Assembly: GCA_900102115.1 (NCBI GenBank)
Contig: FNAW01000001.1
Coordinates: 434,001-498,000, forward strand
DNA: 64,000 nt
Origin: Blastococcus fimeti
GTDB lineage: Bacteria > Actinomycetota > Actinomycetes > Mycobacteriales > Geodermatophilaceae
Direction of reading: 5' to 3'
Below are positions 1-9,319 of this stretch, piece by piece. The notes under the pieces were generated by a model. That model was not told the DNA's origin. It searched no databases and saw only the letters and a program-made list of their open reading frames with translations. Numbering within the stretch: position 1 is the stretch's first letter; every line of letters starts with the position of its first letter. Both the position numbers and the translations under genes were made by a program.

Positions 1-1
1 G

Positions 2-1282
2 TACGGCAAGTACCAGAGCCTCGGCGGCCCGAGCGGCATCCTCGGCACCGTCCAGTCCCCCTACCTGTGCGGGCTGGCGAACGGCGGTTGCTTCCAGGTG
101 TTCCAGAAGGGCGCCATCTACTGGACGCCGGGCACCGGCGCCTGGAGCGTCACGGGAGCCATCCAGGTGAAGTGGGGTGACCTCGGCCGGGAGTGGGGCG
201 CGCTCGGCTATCCGCTCTCGGATGCGAACTGCGGCCTGGCCGCCGGTGGCTGCTACCAGCTCTTCGAGCGCGGGACCATGTACTGGACCTCCTCGACCGG
301 CGCCTCCGCCGTGTACGGCGCCGTCGGGAGCAAGTGGATCTCGACCGGGGCCGAGAACGGGGCGCTCGGCTACCCGGTGGGCGACCAGGGCTGCGGCCTG
401 CGGGGCGGTGGCTGCTACCAGCCCTTCCAGCGCGGTCTCGTCTACTGGACCTCCGGGACCGGCGCGCGGATCGTCACGGGCGAGATGGCCACCAAGTGGG
501 GGTCGCTCGGCCGCGAGAACGGCGCGCTCGGCTACCCGGTCACGGACCGCACCTGCGGCCTGATCGCCAGCGGCTGCTACCAGATCTTCCAGTACGGCAC
601 CGTCTACACCGCGCCCGCCGCCGGCACGTACGTCGCCAAGGGCGGCATCGGCTACACCTGGATGAGCGGCGGGGCCGAGAACGGACCCCTCGGCTATCCG
701 GTCGGCGACGAGATGTGCGGCCTCCCCGGCGGCGGCTGCGCCCAGGACTTCCAGCGCGGCAGCATCTTCTGGTCGCCCTCCACGGGCGCCCACGTCGTGA
801 GCGGCCTCACCCGGGACAAGTACAACGCCGTGGCCCGCGAACGCGGCATCCTGGGCTACCCCGCGATGGCGATGGTCTGCGGCCTCGTCCGTGGCGGCTG
901 CTACCAGGTGTTCCAGTACGGGACCATCTACCAGTCACCGGGTGGCACCTACATCGCCAAGGGCGGCCTCGGCCACACCTGGATGCTCCTGGGCGCGGAG
1001 AACGGCGCCATGGGGTACCCGGTGTCCGACGAGTCCTGCGGCCTGCGGGCGAACGGCTGCTTCCAGCTCTTCGAGAACGGCTCGGTGTACTACGCGCCGG
1101 CCACCGGAGCCTTCGCCGTCAGCGGGCCCATCCGGGACGCCTGGCTGGCCCAGGGCCTGGAGAACGGCTGGTGGGGCTACCCCACCGGGAAGCTGCAGAA
1201 CACCGCCACCGGGAGCACGCAGCGCTTCGAGGGCGGCACGGCGACCTGGGACAGCGCCTCCGGGACGGTGACCTTCGGCTGA
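2..1282 (+). CDS. LGFP-repeat surface protein, C-terminal part (5' end outside window)
   Basis: The reading frame is open from the first bases of the window, so the true start lies upstream. Seven tandem units of about 54 residues are visible, each containing a W..LG.E.G.LGYP core, then a CX6C element of the form CGLxxxGC, then a Q.F..G.I.W/Y segment. LGFP repeats (PF08310) are known from secreted actinobacterial cell-wall proteins and are thought to bind or anchor to the envelope. The paired cysteines in nearly every unit suggest intra-repeat disulfides outside the cell (inference). No catalytic domain is visible in the part present. A terminator-like stem follows the stop by 13 bases. The protein at 3681-6194 on the other strand is a clear paralogue of these repeats. 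Confidence 0.9.
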   Translation, partial: YGKYQSLGGPSGILGTVQSPYLCGLANGGCFQVFQKGAIYWTPGTGAWSVTGAIQVKWGDLGREWGALGYPLSDANCGLAAGGCYQLFERGTMYWTSSTGASAVYGAVGSKWISTGAENGALGYPVGDQGCGLRGGGCYQPFQRGLVYWTSGTGARIVTGEMATKWGSLGRENGALGYPVTDRTCGLIASGCYQIFQYGTVYTAPAAGTYVAKGGIGYTWMSGGAENGPLGYPVGDEMCGLPGGGCAQDFQRGSIFWSPSTGAHVVSGLTRDKYNAVARERGILGYPAMAMVCGLVRGGCYQVFQYGTIYQSPGGTYIAKGGLGHTWMLLGAENGAMGYPVSDESCGLRANGCFQLFENGSVYYAPATGAFAVSGPIRDAWLAQGLENGWWGYPTGKLQNTATGSTQRFEGGTATWDSASGTVTFG

Positions 1283-1295
1283 GCCTCCGACATCG

Positions 1296-1326
1296 GCCCC
1301 GGCCGCCCTTCGTGGGCGGCTGGGGC
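1296..1326 (+). terminator. Stem-loop terminator after the LGFP gene
   Basis: A 13-bp GC-rich stem with one G-T pair closes on the loop TTCGT, 13 bases after the LGFP stop. No T-run follows, as is usual in high-GC actinobacteria. It separates this gene from the acyltransferase at 1527. The remaining roughly 200 bases up to that start show no further clear structure and presumably hold its promoter. Confidence 0.6.
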
Positions 1327-1526
1327 GGATGTGACGGAGGGGTCCGACGCGCCCGCGCGCGCTGCCGGAGAACGGCACCGCCGTGTCACACTCGATGCAC
1401 ACTCGTCGTGACGCACGGTGAGTGGCGCGGGGGTTGCACGAGTCGCACCGCGCCGTCAGCCGCCCTCCCCGCGCGACCGCCGGTCCTGCGCTGCGGGTGG
1501 CGTCCGCACAGCTGCTGAGGAAGCCG

Positions 1527-3677
1527 ATGACTGCACAGACCCTGGACGAGCGCGGCACGGCGCGGATACCCGGGCTCCCGGTGATCCCCCCGCCGGCCGG
1601 GACGGGACACACCGCCTTCCGCGCCGACATCCAGGGCCTGCGCGCGGTCGCGGTCGGTCTGGTGGTGCTCTACCACGCGGGCCTCCCCTGGCTGCCGGGC
1701 GGTTTCGTCGGCGTCGACGTCTTCTTCGTCCTCTCGGGCTTCCTGATCACCCAGGGCCTGGTGGCCGAACTGGAGCGCCGCGGCACCGTCTCGCTGGCCG
1801 GCTTCTACGCCCGTCGCGCCCGCCGGATCCTCCCGGCCGCCGCCGTGGCCCTCGTCGGGACCGCGGCGCTCACCGTCGCGTTCCTGCCCGAGCAGCGGTG
1901 GATGCAGGTGGCCCAGGACCTCATCCAGAGCTCGATCTACCTGGTCAACTGGGACCTGGCCGACCGGGCCGTCGACTACTCGGCGCGCGACCAGGCCGCC
2001 TCCCCGCTGCAGCACTTCTGGTCGCTGGCCGTGGAGGAGCAGTTCTACGTCGTCTGGCCGCTGGCGATCCTCGCCGTGGTGGGCCTCGTGCGCCTGGGCC
2101 GCCGCCTCCGCCCCCGGGCCGCGCGCCCCGCCGGGCTGTCCCGCCTGCACCTGGTCCTGCCGCTGCTGCTCATCGCGGTGCCCTCGCTGGCGTGGTCGAT
2201 CTCCCTGTCGGCGTCCGACCCCGGCCGCGCCTACTTCGTGACGACGACCCGCGTGTGGGAGCTCGCGCTCGGCGCCGGCCTCGCCGTCCTCCCGGTCCTC
2301 GTGCCCGCGAGCGCCCGCCTGAGCCAGGCCGTGGGCTGGGCCGGGCTGGCCGCCATCGTCTACGCCGCGGCGACGTTCGACGACACGACGCCGTACCCCG
2401 GCTCGGCAGCGCTCCTCCCCACCCTCGGCGCCGTCGCCGTGCTGTGGTCCGCGCTGTCCGGGGACGCCCGCCGCCAGAACCCCTTGCTGCGCACGCGCCC
2501 GATGACCTGGGTCGGGAGCCTCTCCTACTCGCTCTACCTGTGGCACTGGCCGGTGCTGATCATCGCCTCGGCCCAGACCATCGACGGCGACCTCCGGCTC
2601 CGCTGGGGGCTGCTGCTCGTGGCGGCCTCCGTCGTGCCGGCGTGGGTGAGCCTCAAGCTGGTGGAGCGCCCCCTCCTCTCCTCCCCCGCGCTGCGCCGCT
2701 CCAGCAGCCAGGCCCTGCTCGTGGGCGCGGTGTGCACCCTGCTTGCGCTCCTCGCGGGCTACGGCCTGCGGAACCACCAGCAGGTCACCGCCGCCGAGAC
2801 CGTCGCCCCCGTCTTCGACCCGTCGGTGACACCCGGGGCCAACGCGCTGCGCTGGGACGAGGCCAACGGCACCCCGCAGGACTCCTTCCCCGTGATCTTC
2901 CCGGACCCGACCGTGGCGTTCGGCGACGTGCCCGTCCTGGACGGGCACGAGTGCGCCATCGACCTGGGCTCGGTCGCGGCGAACCCCTGCTCGTTCGGGA
3001 ACCTGACCGGCGACGTCACCGTCGCGCTCGTCGGCGACTCCCACGCCGACCAGTACGTCCCGGCCGTCGAGGCCGCGGCGATCGAGCGCGGCTGGCGCCT
3101 GGACGTCTACACCCGCGGCTCCTGCCCGTTCAACGCGCTGACCGTCGACATCGAGGGCGCCCCGAACATCCCGTGCGACGCGCACAACGTCAACGTCACC
3201 GCCGCGCTGCTCGCCGACCCGCCGGACGCCCTGCTGGTCACGGGGAGCCGCTACGCGGCGTCCCTGCCCGACCGCCCGGTCCCCTCGCTCGAGGAGAGCA
3301 AGCCGCTGCTGGCGGAGGGCTACCGGGACGCCTGGGCACCCTTCGTGGCCGCCGGCATCCCGGTGGTGGCCATCCGGGACACGCCGCGCCCGGACGTGCT
3401 CGTCCCCGAGTGCGTCGCTGCGAACGTGGACGAGCTGAGCCGGTGCGCGCTGGACCGCGACGAGATCCTGTGGGCGGACGGTCCGGAGGTGACCGCGGCG
3501 ACCGACACCCCCGGCGTCGCGCTGCTGGACCTGACGCGGTGGATCTGCCCCGCCGACACCTGCCCGGCCGTGATCGGCGGCGTCGTCGTCTACCGCGACG
3601 GCAACCACCTCACGGCCACCTACGCCCGCAGCCTCGGCTCGATGGTCTCCGACGAGCTGGACCCCCTCGTCGGCTGA
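1527..3677 (+). CDS. Membrane O-acyltransferase (acyltransferase 3) with C-terminal SGNH domain
   Basis: The 716-residue protein starts with a cytoplasmic tail and enters the Acyl_transf_3 domain at about residue 32 (RADIQGLRAVAV, then the YHAG and GFVGVDVFFVLSGFLIT signatures). Around ten membrane segments follow to about residue 430. The C-terminal third is an SGNH hydrolase-like domain with the GDSH nucleophile motif at 503-506 and the DxxH motif at 691-694. This is the OafA-like two-domain arrangement that transfers acetyl groups across the membrane to envelope polysaccharides, lipids or peptidoglycan. ATG 1527 is chosen because GAGGAAG lies just upstream; a start at 1422 would add an unlikely Arg-rich tail. 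Its stop is 3 bases from the convergent LGFP protease stop. The target glycan cannot be read from sequence; the LGFP proteins or the glycan made by the next operon are candidates. Confidence 0.9.
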   Translation: MTAQTLDERGTARIPGLPVIPPPAGTGHTAFRADIQGLRAVAVGLVVLYHAGLPWLPGGFVGVDVFFVLSGFLITQGLVAELERRGTVSLAGFYARRARRILPAAAVALVGTAALTVAFLPEQRWMQVAQDLIQSSIYLVNWDLADRAVDYSARDQAASPLQHFWSLAVEEQFYVVWPLAILAVVGLVRLGRRLRPRAARPAGLSRLHLVLPLLLIAVPSLAWSISLSASDPGRAYFVTTTRVWELALGAGLAVLPVLVPASARLSQAVGWAGLAAIVYAAATFDDTTPYPGSAALLPTLGAVAVLWSALSGDARRQNPLLRTRPMTWVGSLSYSLYLWHWPVLIIASAQTIDGDLRLRWGLLLVAASVVPAWVSLKLVERPLLSSPALRRSSSQALLVGAVCTLLALLAGYGLRNHQQVTAAETVAPVFDPSVTPGANALRWDEANGTPQDSFPVIFPDPTVAFGDVPVLDGHECAIDLGSVAANPCSFGNLTGDVTVALVGDSHADQYVPAVEAAAIERGWRLDVYTRGSCPFNALTVDIEGAPNIPCDAHNVNVTAALLADPPDALLVTGSRYAASLPDRPVPSLEESKPLLAEGYRDAWAPFVAAGIPVVAIRDTPRPDVLVPECVAANVDELSRCALDRDEILWADGPEVTAATDTPGVALLDLTRWICPADTCPAVIGGVVVYRDGNHLTATYARSLGSMVSDELDPLVG

Positions 3678-3680
3678 TCG

Positions 3681-6194
3681 TCAGGAGCGGCTGACCGCTC
3701 CCGACTCCCGCACCCAGGTCAACGTCCCGCCCGCGAAGCGCTGCGCGCGTCCCCCGGCGACCGCGTACTCGCGGCCGACCGGGTAGCCGAGACTGCCGGC
3801 CTCGGCGCCCTCGGCGGCCCAGGCGTCGCGGAGGGCACCGCCGACGATGCCCGCGCCCGTGGCCGGCGACCAGTAGATCGAGCCGCCGTGGAAGTGGGTC
3901 GAGCACCCGCCGCCCACCAGCCCGCAGGCCTCGTCGCTCACCGGGTAGCCGAGCGGGCCGTTCTCGGCGCCGGAGACGAGCCAGGTGTACCCGATCCCGC
4001 CCTTGACGGCGTACGCGCCGGTGGCCGGCGACCAGTAGAGCCACCCGTACTGGAAGACCTGGAAGCACCCACCACCGACCAGCCCGCAGGCGGTGTCCGT
4101 GATCGGGTAGCCCATGTGCCCCCGCTCGTCGGCGAGCGCGCCGTACCTGTCGCGGACGGCACCGGTGACCAGCCGTGCGCCGGTCGCCACCGACCACGAG
4201 ATCCTGCCGTGCTGGAACTCCTGGGCGCAGCCGCCGGCCGGCAGCCCGCACATCTCGTCGGTCACCGGGTACCCGAACGCGCCGTTCTCCGCGCCCCGGC
4301 TCATCCAGGTGTGCCCGATGCCGCCCTTCGCCACGGTGGTGCCGGCGACCGGCGAGTAGTAGACGGTGCCGTACTGGAACACCTGGTAGCAGCCGCCGGC
4401 GGCCAGGCCGCAGGCGACGTCCATGGCCGGATAGCCGAGAGCGCCGCGTTCCCGGCCCCAGGACGCCCACTTGGTGGCCACGGCCCCGGAGACCACGCGC
4501 GCACCGGTGGTCGCGGACCAGGAGACGTCCCCGCCCTGGAAGGACTGCGCGCAGCCGCCGCCGACCAGCCCGCACGTCGGGTCCGCCACCGGGTAGCCCA
4601 GGGGCCCGTTCTCGGCGCCGAGCGAGGTCCACCGCGTGGCGATCGCGCCCTGGACGACGTGGGCACCGGTCGCCGGTGACCAGAAGATGCTGCCGTAGCG
4701 GAACACCTGGTAGCAGCCCCCGCCGGCCAGCCCGCAGGCCTCCGGCGTCAGGGCCGGGCCGAGTGAGCCCCCGGCCTGCTGCTGCGCCACCGCGATCGGG
4801 CTCAGCCCGTCCTGCCGGGTCACGATGGCGACGACGGCGGACGTGGCGGTCTGGCTCTGCACCGTGACGACGAAGTCGCCGCCGGCCACCGTGGACGGGA
4901 CCCCGGGCGGCAACGCGGAGCGGACGTCGCCGTCCCAGCCCCCCGTCCGCGACGGGCTGCCGTCCAGGAGCAGCGAGGAGTCCGACGCGGTGCCCGCCCG
5001 GCGCAGCAGCACGCCGGCCTCCAGTCCGGGCCAGCTCGCCGCCGTCCCCAGCCAGCTGTCCCGCCCGCTCGCCGTCCGCAGCTCGAGCCAGTGCTGCCGG
5101 CCGGCGGCGTCGGTGAGCCGGACGGCCCGTGTGCCACTCCGGCCCGACACCGGGGAGAGGGTGACCGTCTGGCCGCGGCCGCCGGCGGTCAGGTCGACCC
5201 GCGTGGCCGACGGCAGCACGCCCAGCTGCGCGGCCTGGACGACGTTGAGCGATCCGACCCGCTCCCACGACGCCCCCATCACGTCGTACAGGTCGTAGTA
5301 GGCGCGGGTCCGGCAGGTGCCGGAGTCCAGCGCCCCGTCGCACTGCAGCGCCGAGGAGTGCCCGAGGCCGAAGTTGTGGCCGAGCTCGTGGGCCATGACC
5401 GATGTCTCGGCCCCACGCAGGAGGAGGTAGCCGCCGGCCGAGCGACCGGCCCCGATCTCGGCGAGGCCGTAGCCGCAGCCAGGCAGCTGGTTCGGATAGC
5501 CGGGGACGTAGACCAGGAGGTGGCGGCCCGCGCCCCGGTTGAACGCGACGAGCGGGTGGGCCGCGACCTCGGCCCACAGCGCGAACGGGTTGTCGCAGCC
5601 GGCCGTGGTGGTGATCCAGTCGGGCGTCGCCGCCGAGCCGTGCACCCGGACGGCGCCGTTGCTCTCGCTCTCCCAGAACCCGGCCACCGGACCGTTAATC
5701 TGGTCCACGAGGCGCTGGGCCGTCATGCCGTCGGGTGAGGTGCCCGGCGTCTGGACCAGCACCACGGTGACCTCGTTGGTGTACGGCCCGATCGCAGGCG
5801 ACACCGAGGGCGCGTCGGCCGCCGCCAGCACCTCGGCCTCGAGGACCTCGTAGGCCGGGGCGAGGCCGAGTTCCTCGGAGGCCTCGTCCTGCACCTCCGC
5901 CCCGACCGTGACCTCGACCGTGGCACCCAGAGGGAGGGCCGCGGCGGCCTCGGTGTCGATCCGGACGCTGCCGCCGTCCTCGGTCGCGATCCAGCTGAGC
6001 GGGCCGTGGTCGGCGTGCTCGCCGGGCTCGGCGTGCTCGGCGTACGCCTGCACCAGCTCGCCGACGACCGTGTCCCCGACGGGTGCCCCGGGGGCGTCGT
6101 CGCCCCGTGCCGGGGACGCCGGTGACAGCACGGGGACGGCGAGCAGCGCGAGGACGACCACACCGGCACGGTGGGCCCGATGGGCGAACGACAC
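3681..6194 (-). CDS. Secreted metzincin-type metalloprotease with LGFP repeats
   Basis: The protein has 837 residues from the chosen start. GTG 6194 is preferred because GGAG (complement of 6202-6205) lies 7 bases upstream; an earlier GTG at 6245 would add 17 residues and lacks such a site. The N-terminus is a signal peptide (basic, then VVVLALLAVPVL, then a likely cut near ASPARG). Residues 269-279 read HELGHNFGLGH, a complete HExxHxxGxxH zinc site, followed by DVMGA as a probable Met-turn, so the N-terminal half is a reprolysin/M12-like metzincin. The C-terminal half has six LGFP units with CX6C cysteine pairs. Proposed role: a wall-anchored protease acting outside the cell. It may be transcribed with the glycan operon, whose last gene ends 112 bases upstream. 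Confidence 0.87.
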   Translation of the reverse strand: MSFAHRAHRAGVVVLALLAVPVLSPASPARGDDAPGAPVGDTVVGELVQAYAEHAEPGEHADHGPLSWIATEDGGSVRIDTEAAAALPLGATVEVTVGAEVQDEASEELGLAPAYEVLEAEVLAAADAPSVSPAIGPYTNEVTVVLVQTPGTSPDGMTAQRLVDQINGPVAGFWESESNGAVRVHGSAATPDWITTTAGCDNPFALWAEVAAHPLVAFNRGAGRHLLVYVPGYPNQLPGCGYGLAEIGAGRSAGGYLLLRGAETSVMAHELGHNFGLGHSSALQCDGALDSGTCRTRAYYDLYDVMGASWERVGSLNVVQAAQLGVLPSATRVDLTAGGRGQTVTLSPVSGRSGTRAVRLTDAAGRQHWLELRTASGRDSWLGTAASWPGLEAGVLLRRAGTASDSSLLLDGSPSRTGGWDGDVRSALPPGVPSTVAGGDFVVTVQSQTATSAVVAIVTRQDGLSPIAVAQQQAGGSLGPALTPEACGLAGGGCYQVFRYGSIFWSPATGAHVVQGAIATRWTSLGAENGPLGYPVADPTCGLVGGGCAQSFQGGDVSWSATTGARVVSGAVATKWASWGRERGALGYPAMDVACGLAAGGCYQVFQYGTVYYSPVAGTTVAKGGIGHTWMSRGAENGAFGYPVTDEMCGLPAGGCAQEFQHGRISWSVATGARLVTGAVRDRYGALADERGHMGYPITDTACGLVGGGCFQVFQYGWLYWSPATGAYAVKGGIGYTWLVSGAENGPLGYPVSDEACGLVGGGCSTHFHGGSIYWSPATGAGIVGGALRDAWAAEGAEAGSLGYPVGREYAVAGGRAQRFAGGTLTWVRESGAVSRS

Positions 6195-6282
6195 GGGGAG
6201 ACTCCAGACAGACGGCAACGCTTCTCCATCGGCCCCGCAGGGCACCGACTTGAGCCCTACCGGGAGTCAGGAGCTGGAGCGT

Positions 6283-6297
6283 CGCCCGCCGCGGGCG
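6283..6297 (-). terminator. Weak stem-loop behind the glycan operon
   Basis: CGCCCG and CGGGCG pair across a 3-base loop, starting 10 bases after the stop of the last glycan gene. The stem is only 6 bp, so read-through into the LGFP protease gene is plausible. Confidence 0.3.
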
Positions 6298-6306
6298 CCG
6301 GCCGGC

Positions 6307-7956
6307 TCAGTCGGTGCGTTCGTCCAGCTCCGCGCAGAACGGCTCGCCGTACATGCGCTCGTAGTTCTCCTGGACGCCGTCGCGGACGGCCACCAGGTAG
6401 TACTCCGGCCAGCCCTGCTTGGTCATCCAGTCGAACAGCGTCCCGCAGCGCACGACCTCGGGGGCGTCCCCGTCGGCCGACTGCGCCACCAGCTGGGCGT
6501 TGATCGGGTAGTGCGTCTGCGTGATGTCGGCCAGCGTCATGTTGAGCGTGACCTGGCCGAGGACGAAGGCGCCGAGCAGCGGGAGGCCGACGACGAGCAG
6601 CCGGGCCGAGCGGGTGCGGCGCAGAGCCACCAGCGCCAGCACGATCAGGGCCGCGACGCAGATGACGCCGACCGCGTAGGAGAGGTACACCTGGCCGGGG
6701 CGGGCCATCTTCTCGCTGTACTTGACGGTCATCGCGTGGGTCGCGGTGGCACCGGCCCAGAAGGTCAGCAGGGTGGCGACGGGCACCAGCCAGGGGCTCC
6801 GCCACGCGGGCAGCCGCTCCTCGGAGGCCGGCGCGACGACGTCGCCCCGGAGGCCGACGAGCCCGGTGGAGCGGACCCAGGCGAACCCGATGGCCCCGAC
6901 GAGGAGCACCAGCCCGGCGCCGAGATGGAGGGAGTCCCAGTCGAGGGCCGGCGCACCGGCCGTCTCGGTGAGGTATCCCCAGCCGCCGCCGGGGAGGGCG
7001 CTGAGCATGCCGTTGCCCCACGCGGAGACCCCGGCCCGGCCCAGGGCCAGCGTCGTCCCGCCGTAGCCGGCCTCCTCGGACGGCACGGCGAGCAGCACCC
7101 GGCCGGCCACGAACATCACCGCGGGCAGCACCACGGCGGTGCCCATCAGCACCAGGCACCGCCGCCGGATCTGCGCGCGGTCGACCGCGGTGAGGGCGGT
7201 GAGCACCAGCGCGACGGCGACCGCCGCGACGGCGCCGACGAGCATCTCGTAGTACCAGACCGCCACGACGCCGAGCACCGAGCAGATCACGATCGAGCGC
7301 GTGTCACGCACGCCGGGGGCGATCGCGCGCAGCGCCCAGGCGATCATCCAGAACCCGATGACGGCGGAGCCCCAGCCCGCGGGCCCGTAGGAGACGACCG
7401 GGTCGTCGGACCACGGCACGTGCAGCTGCAGGGTGGCCGCGGTGACGGCCGCCAGGAGGGCGAACGTGGGCCAGAACGACACCCCGAGCGCCGGGAGCCG
7501 GCTCAGGCCCCAGACGACCGCCGAGGCGGCGCCGGCGACGCCGAGCGCGATCATCGCGAGGGTGGCCAGGACGTCGTAGTACTGCGGCGAGACGCCGACC
7601 GAGGCGCTCAGCCAGTACGCCAGGTAGTGGTACAGCGCCCCGAGCGTCTGACCGACCGGGTTCGAGTGGCCGGCCTGCTGGCCCGCCGAGAACCCGAAGG
7701 TCAGCGCCTCCCAGAGGCTGCCGTCGGTGATCGCGAACGTCTCCTGGAGGGCCTGGAAGTCGTCGGCGATGATCGGGACCCGCGCGGCCGGGATGTAGCC
7801 GACAGCGAGGACGGCAGCCCCGGAGAGCGCCCAGCCCGCGTTCCGCAGCCCGCGCCCGCGCGTCTCCGGCTCGTCCGGTCCGGTGGTCCGCAGGAGCTCG
7901 TCGGTCACCTCGGGATGGTCCCCCAGGACGGCCGTGGAGCCGGCAGGCTCACCCAC
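6307..7956 (-). CDS. Polytopic membrane protein, probable GT-C type glycosyltransferase
   Basis: From GTG 7956 the protein has 549 residues and about a dozen hydrophobic segments. GGGAGG lies 6 bases upstream of this GTG, which overlaps the flippase stop by 8 bases; a GTG at 7983 lacks such a site. After the first membrane helix comes IADDFQALQE, an acidic first external loop like the one that carries the catalytic aspartate in GT-C enzymes, which use lipid-linked sugar donors. A soluble C-terminal tail of about 80 residues contains two cysteines. As the last gene of a GT2/epimerase/flippase operon it may add a final sugar outside the membrane or act in chain assembly. No family can be named with certainty. 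Confidence 0.6.
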   Translation of the reverse strand: MGEPAGSTAVLGDHPEVTDELLRTTGPDEPETRGRGLRNAGWALSGAAVLAVGYIPAARVPIIADDFQALQETFAITDGSLWEALTFGFSAGQQAGHSNPVGQTLGALYHYLAYWLSASVGVSPQYYDVLATLAMIALGVAGAASAVVWGLSRLPALGVSFWPTFALLAAVTAATLQLHVPWSDDPVVSYGPAGWGSAVIGFWMIAWALRAIAPGVRDTRSIVICSVLGVVAVWYYEMLVGAVAAVAVALVLTALTAVDRAQIRRRCLVLMGTAVVLPAVMFVAGRVLLAVPSEEAGYGGTTLALGRAGVSAWGNGMLSALPGGGWGYLTETAGAPALDWDSLHLGAGLVLLVGAIGFAWVRSTGLVGLRGDVVAPASEERLPAWRSPWLVPVATLLTFWAGATATHAMTVKYSEKMARPGQVYLSYAVGVICVAALIVLALVALRRTRSARLLVVGLPLLGAFVLGQVTLNMTLADITQTHYPINAQLVAQSADGDAPEVVRCGTLFDWMTKQGWPEYYLVAVRDGVQENYERMYGEPFCAELDERTD

Positions 7957-9319
7957 GCCTGGCCTCCCGGGCGACGTCCGCACGGTCCAGGACGAACAGC
8001 GCCGCGGCCGTGCCGACGCCGATGATCCCGATGGCCACGATCATCGCGCGGAGGTCCGGGAGCAGCATCGTGGCCGCGGCCCACTGGAGCACGCCGGCCA
8101 CGAGGAGCACGACCACGGCGCGGGAGGACGCGCGTGCGGTGTGGTTGATCAGCAGCCCCTGGGCCAGGGCCCACGGCAGGTAGGCCACGGTCATCCAGGG
8201 CAGCAGCGCCGCCGCGGGGCCGTAGCCCGAGCCGGAGCCGAACAGGATCGACACGAGCAGGTCGCCGACGAGCGCGACCACGGCGGCCAGGACCAGGCCG
8301 CTGGCGAGCACGGTGGCCAGCACGATGTTGACCCCGAAGCGCACCGCGCCGGCGTCGGCGCCGCGGAACACGAACCGTGGCAGCAGGTAGAGCGACAGCA
8401 CGGTGGGCACCAGGAGGCCCATCTTGGCCAGCACGGCCGCGGCGGCGAAGGCGCCGGAGGCGTCGTCGACGCTGTAGATGCGGACGAGGACGACGTCGAT
8501 GTTCGTCAGCCACGCGAAGGACAGCGTGATGAGCATGAGGACGGTGCTCTTGCGGGAGAAGGCGCCGTTGCCCTGGACCTGGACGTCCCGGGTGTGCCAG
8601 CCGGCGAGCACCGCGACGGCGACGATCGCGACGAGCACCGCGAGCACGATGGAGACCGCCCCGAGGCCGGCGGCCAGGGCGGCGACGGCCAGGAGCAGCC
8701 GGAGCACCTGGGAGGCGGTGGAGTAGCCGGAGACGAGCCGGGCCTTCCCGGCGCCCTGCAGGCGCCCGAGGGCGACGCTGAACAGGAAGCTGGGCACGAT
8801 CGTCAGCGCCGCGAGGTTCACCGCCAGCCGGCTGGTGTCGAGCGCGTCGGCCAGCAGCGGGGACGCCAGCACGATCGCGCCGGCGAAGCCGCTCCCGAGC
8901 ACGAGCGCCTCGACCGTCGCACCGTCGAGACGACGGCGCGGGGAGGCGTCCGCGGGCGAGGCCAGGGCGGCCGCGGTGACCACCGCGACGGAGTTCTGCA
9001 GCGCCGAGGCGCCGATGCTGGCGATGTTGACGATGGCCAGGAAGGCGGCCAGCAGCCCGAACCCGGCCGGGCCCAGGCCACGGCCGGTGACGACGTGGAA
9101 GCCCGACGTGGAGGCGATGCCGATCGCCGCGAGGCCACCGACCGAGATGAGCGGCCAGGCGTGCCGGCGGAGGTAGCCCAGCGACATCTGGCGGGACGAC
9201 ACGGGCTGCTCCTCGGCGGTGGCGGCGGCCTCGGCCGGGAACCCGCCCTCGGCCCGGACGGCCTGCAGGGTCACGGGGGCGTGCCGTTGGGCCGCGACCT
9301 CCGACTGCACTGCGGTCAC
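7949..9319 (-). CDS. Polysaccharide flippase (Wzx/MATE-like)
   Basis: The 456-residue protein has a hydrophilic N-terminal tail of about 45 residues and then 12-14 membrane segments. Features typical of polysaccharide transporters of the MOP superfamily are the early GLGPAGFGLLAA segment and repeated small-residue helices. GTG 9319 overlaps the upstream stop as GTGA; in-frame sequence further upstream lies antisense to nothing useful and inside the GT2 gene, so it is excluded. The family moves lipid-linked oligosaccharides across the cytoplasmic membrane. Placed between two GT2 genes and a GT-C-like protein, it is the likely exporter of the glycan unit made by this operon. Confidence 0.82.
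   Translation of the reverse strand: MTAVQSEVAAQRHAPVTLQAVRAEGGFPAEAAATAEEQPVSSRQMSLGYLRRHAWPLISVGGLAAIGIASTSGFHVVTGRGLGPAGFGLLAAFLAIVNIASIGASALQNSVAVVTAAALASPADASPRRRLDGATVEALVLGSGFAGAIVLASPLLADALDTSRLAVNLAALTIVPSFLFSVALGRLQGAGKARLVSGYSTASQVLRLLLAVAALAAGLGAVSIVLAVLVAIVAVAVLAGWHTRDVQVQGNGAFSRKSTVLMLITLSFAWLTNIDVVLVRIYSVDDASGAFAAAAVLAKMGLLVPTVLSLYLLPRFVFRGADAGAVRFGVNIVLATVLASGLVLAAVVALVGDLLVSILFGSGSGYGPAAALLPWMTVAYLPWALAQGLLINHTARASSRAVVVLLVAGVLQWAAATMLLPDLRAMIVAIGIIGVGTAAALFVLDRADVAREARRG

Noticed and set aside
1386..3608. Long antisense open frame opposite the acyltransferase gene
   Set aside because: It encodes low-complexity Arg/Gly/Asp/His-rich sequence typical of the complementary frame in high-GC DNA, while the plus strand has complete family motifs.
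5908..8025. Plus-strand open frame across the glycan operon 3' end
   Set aside because: Highly repetitive Gly/Arg/His/Asp content and no start signal; the two minus-strand genes explain the region.
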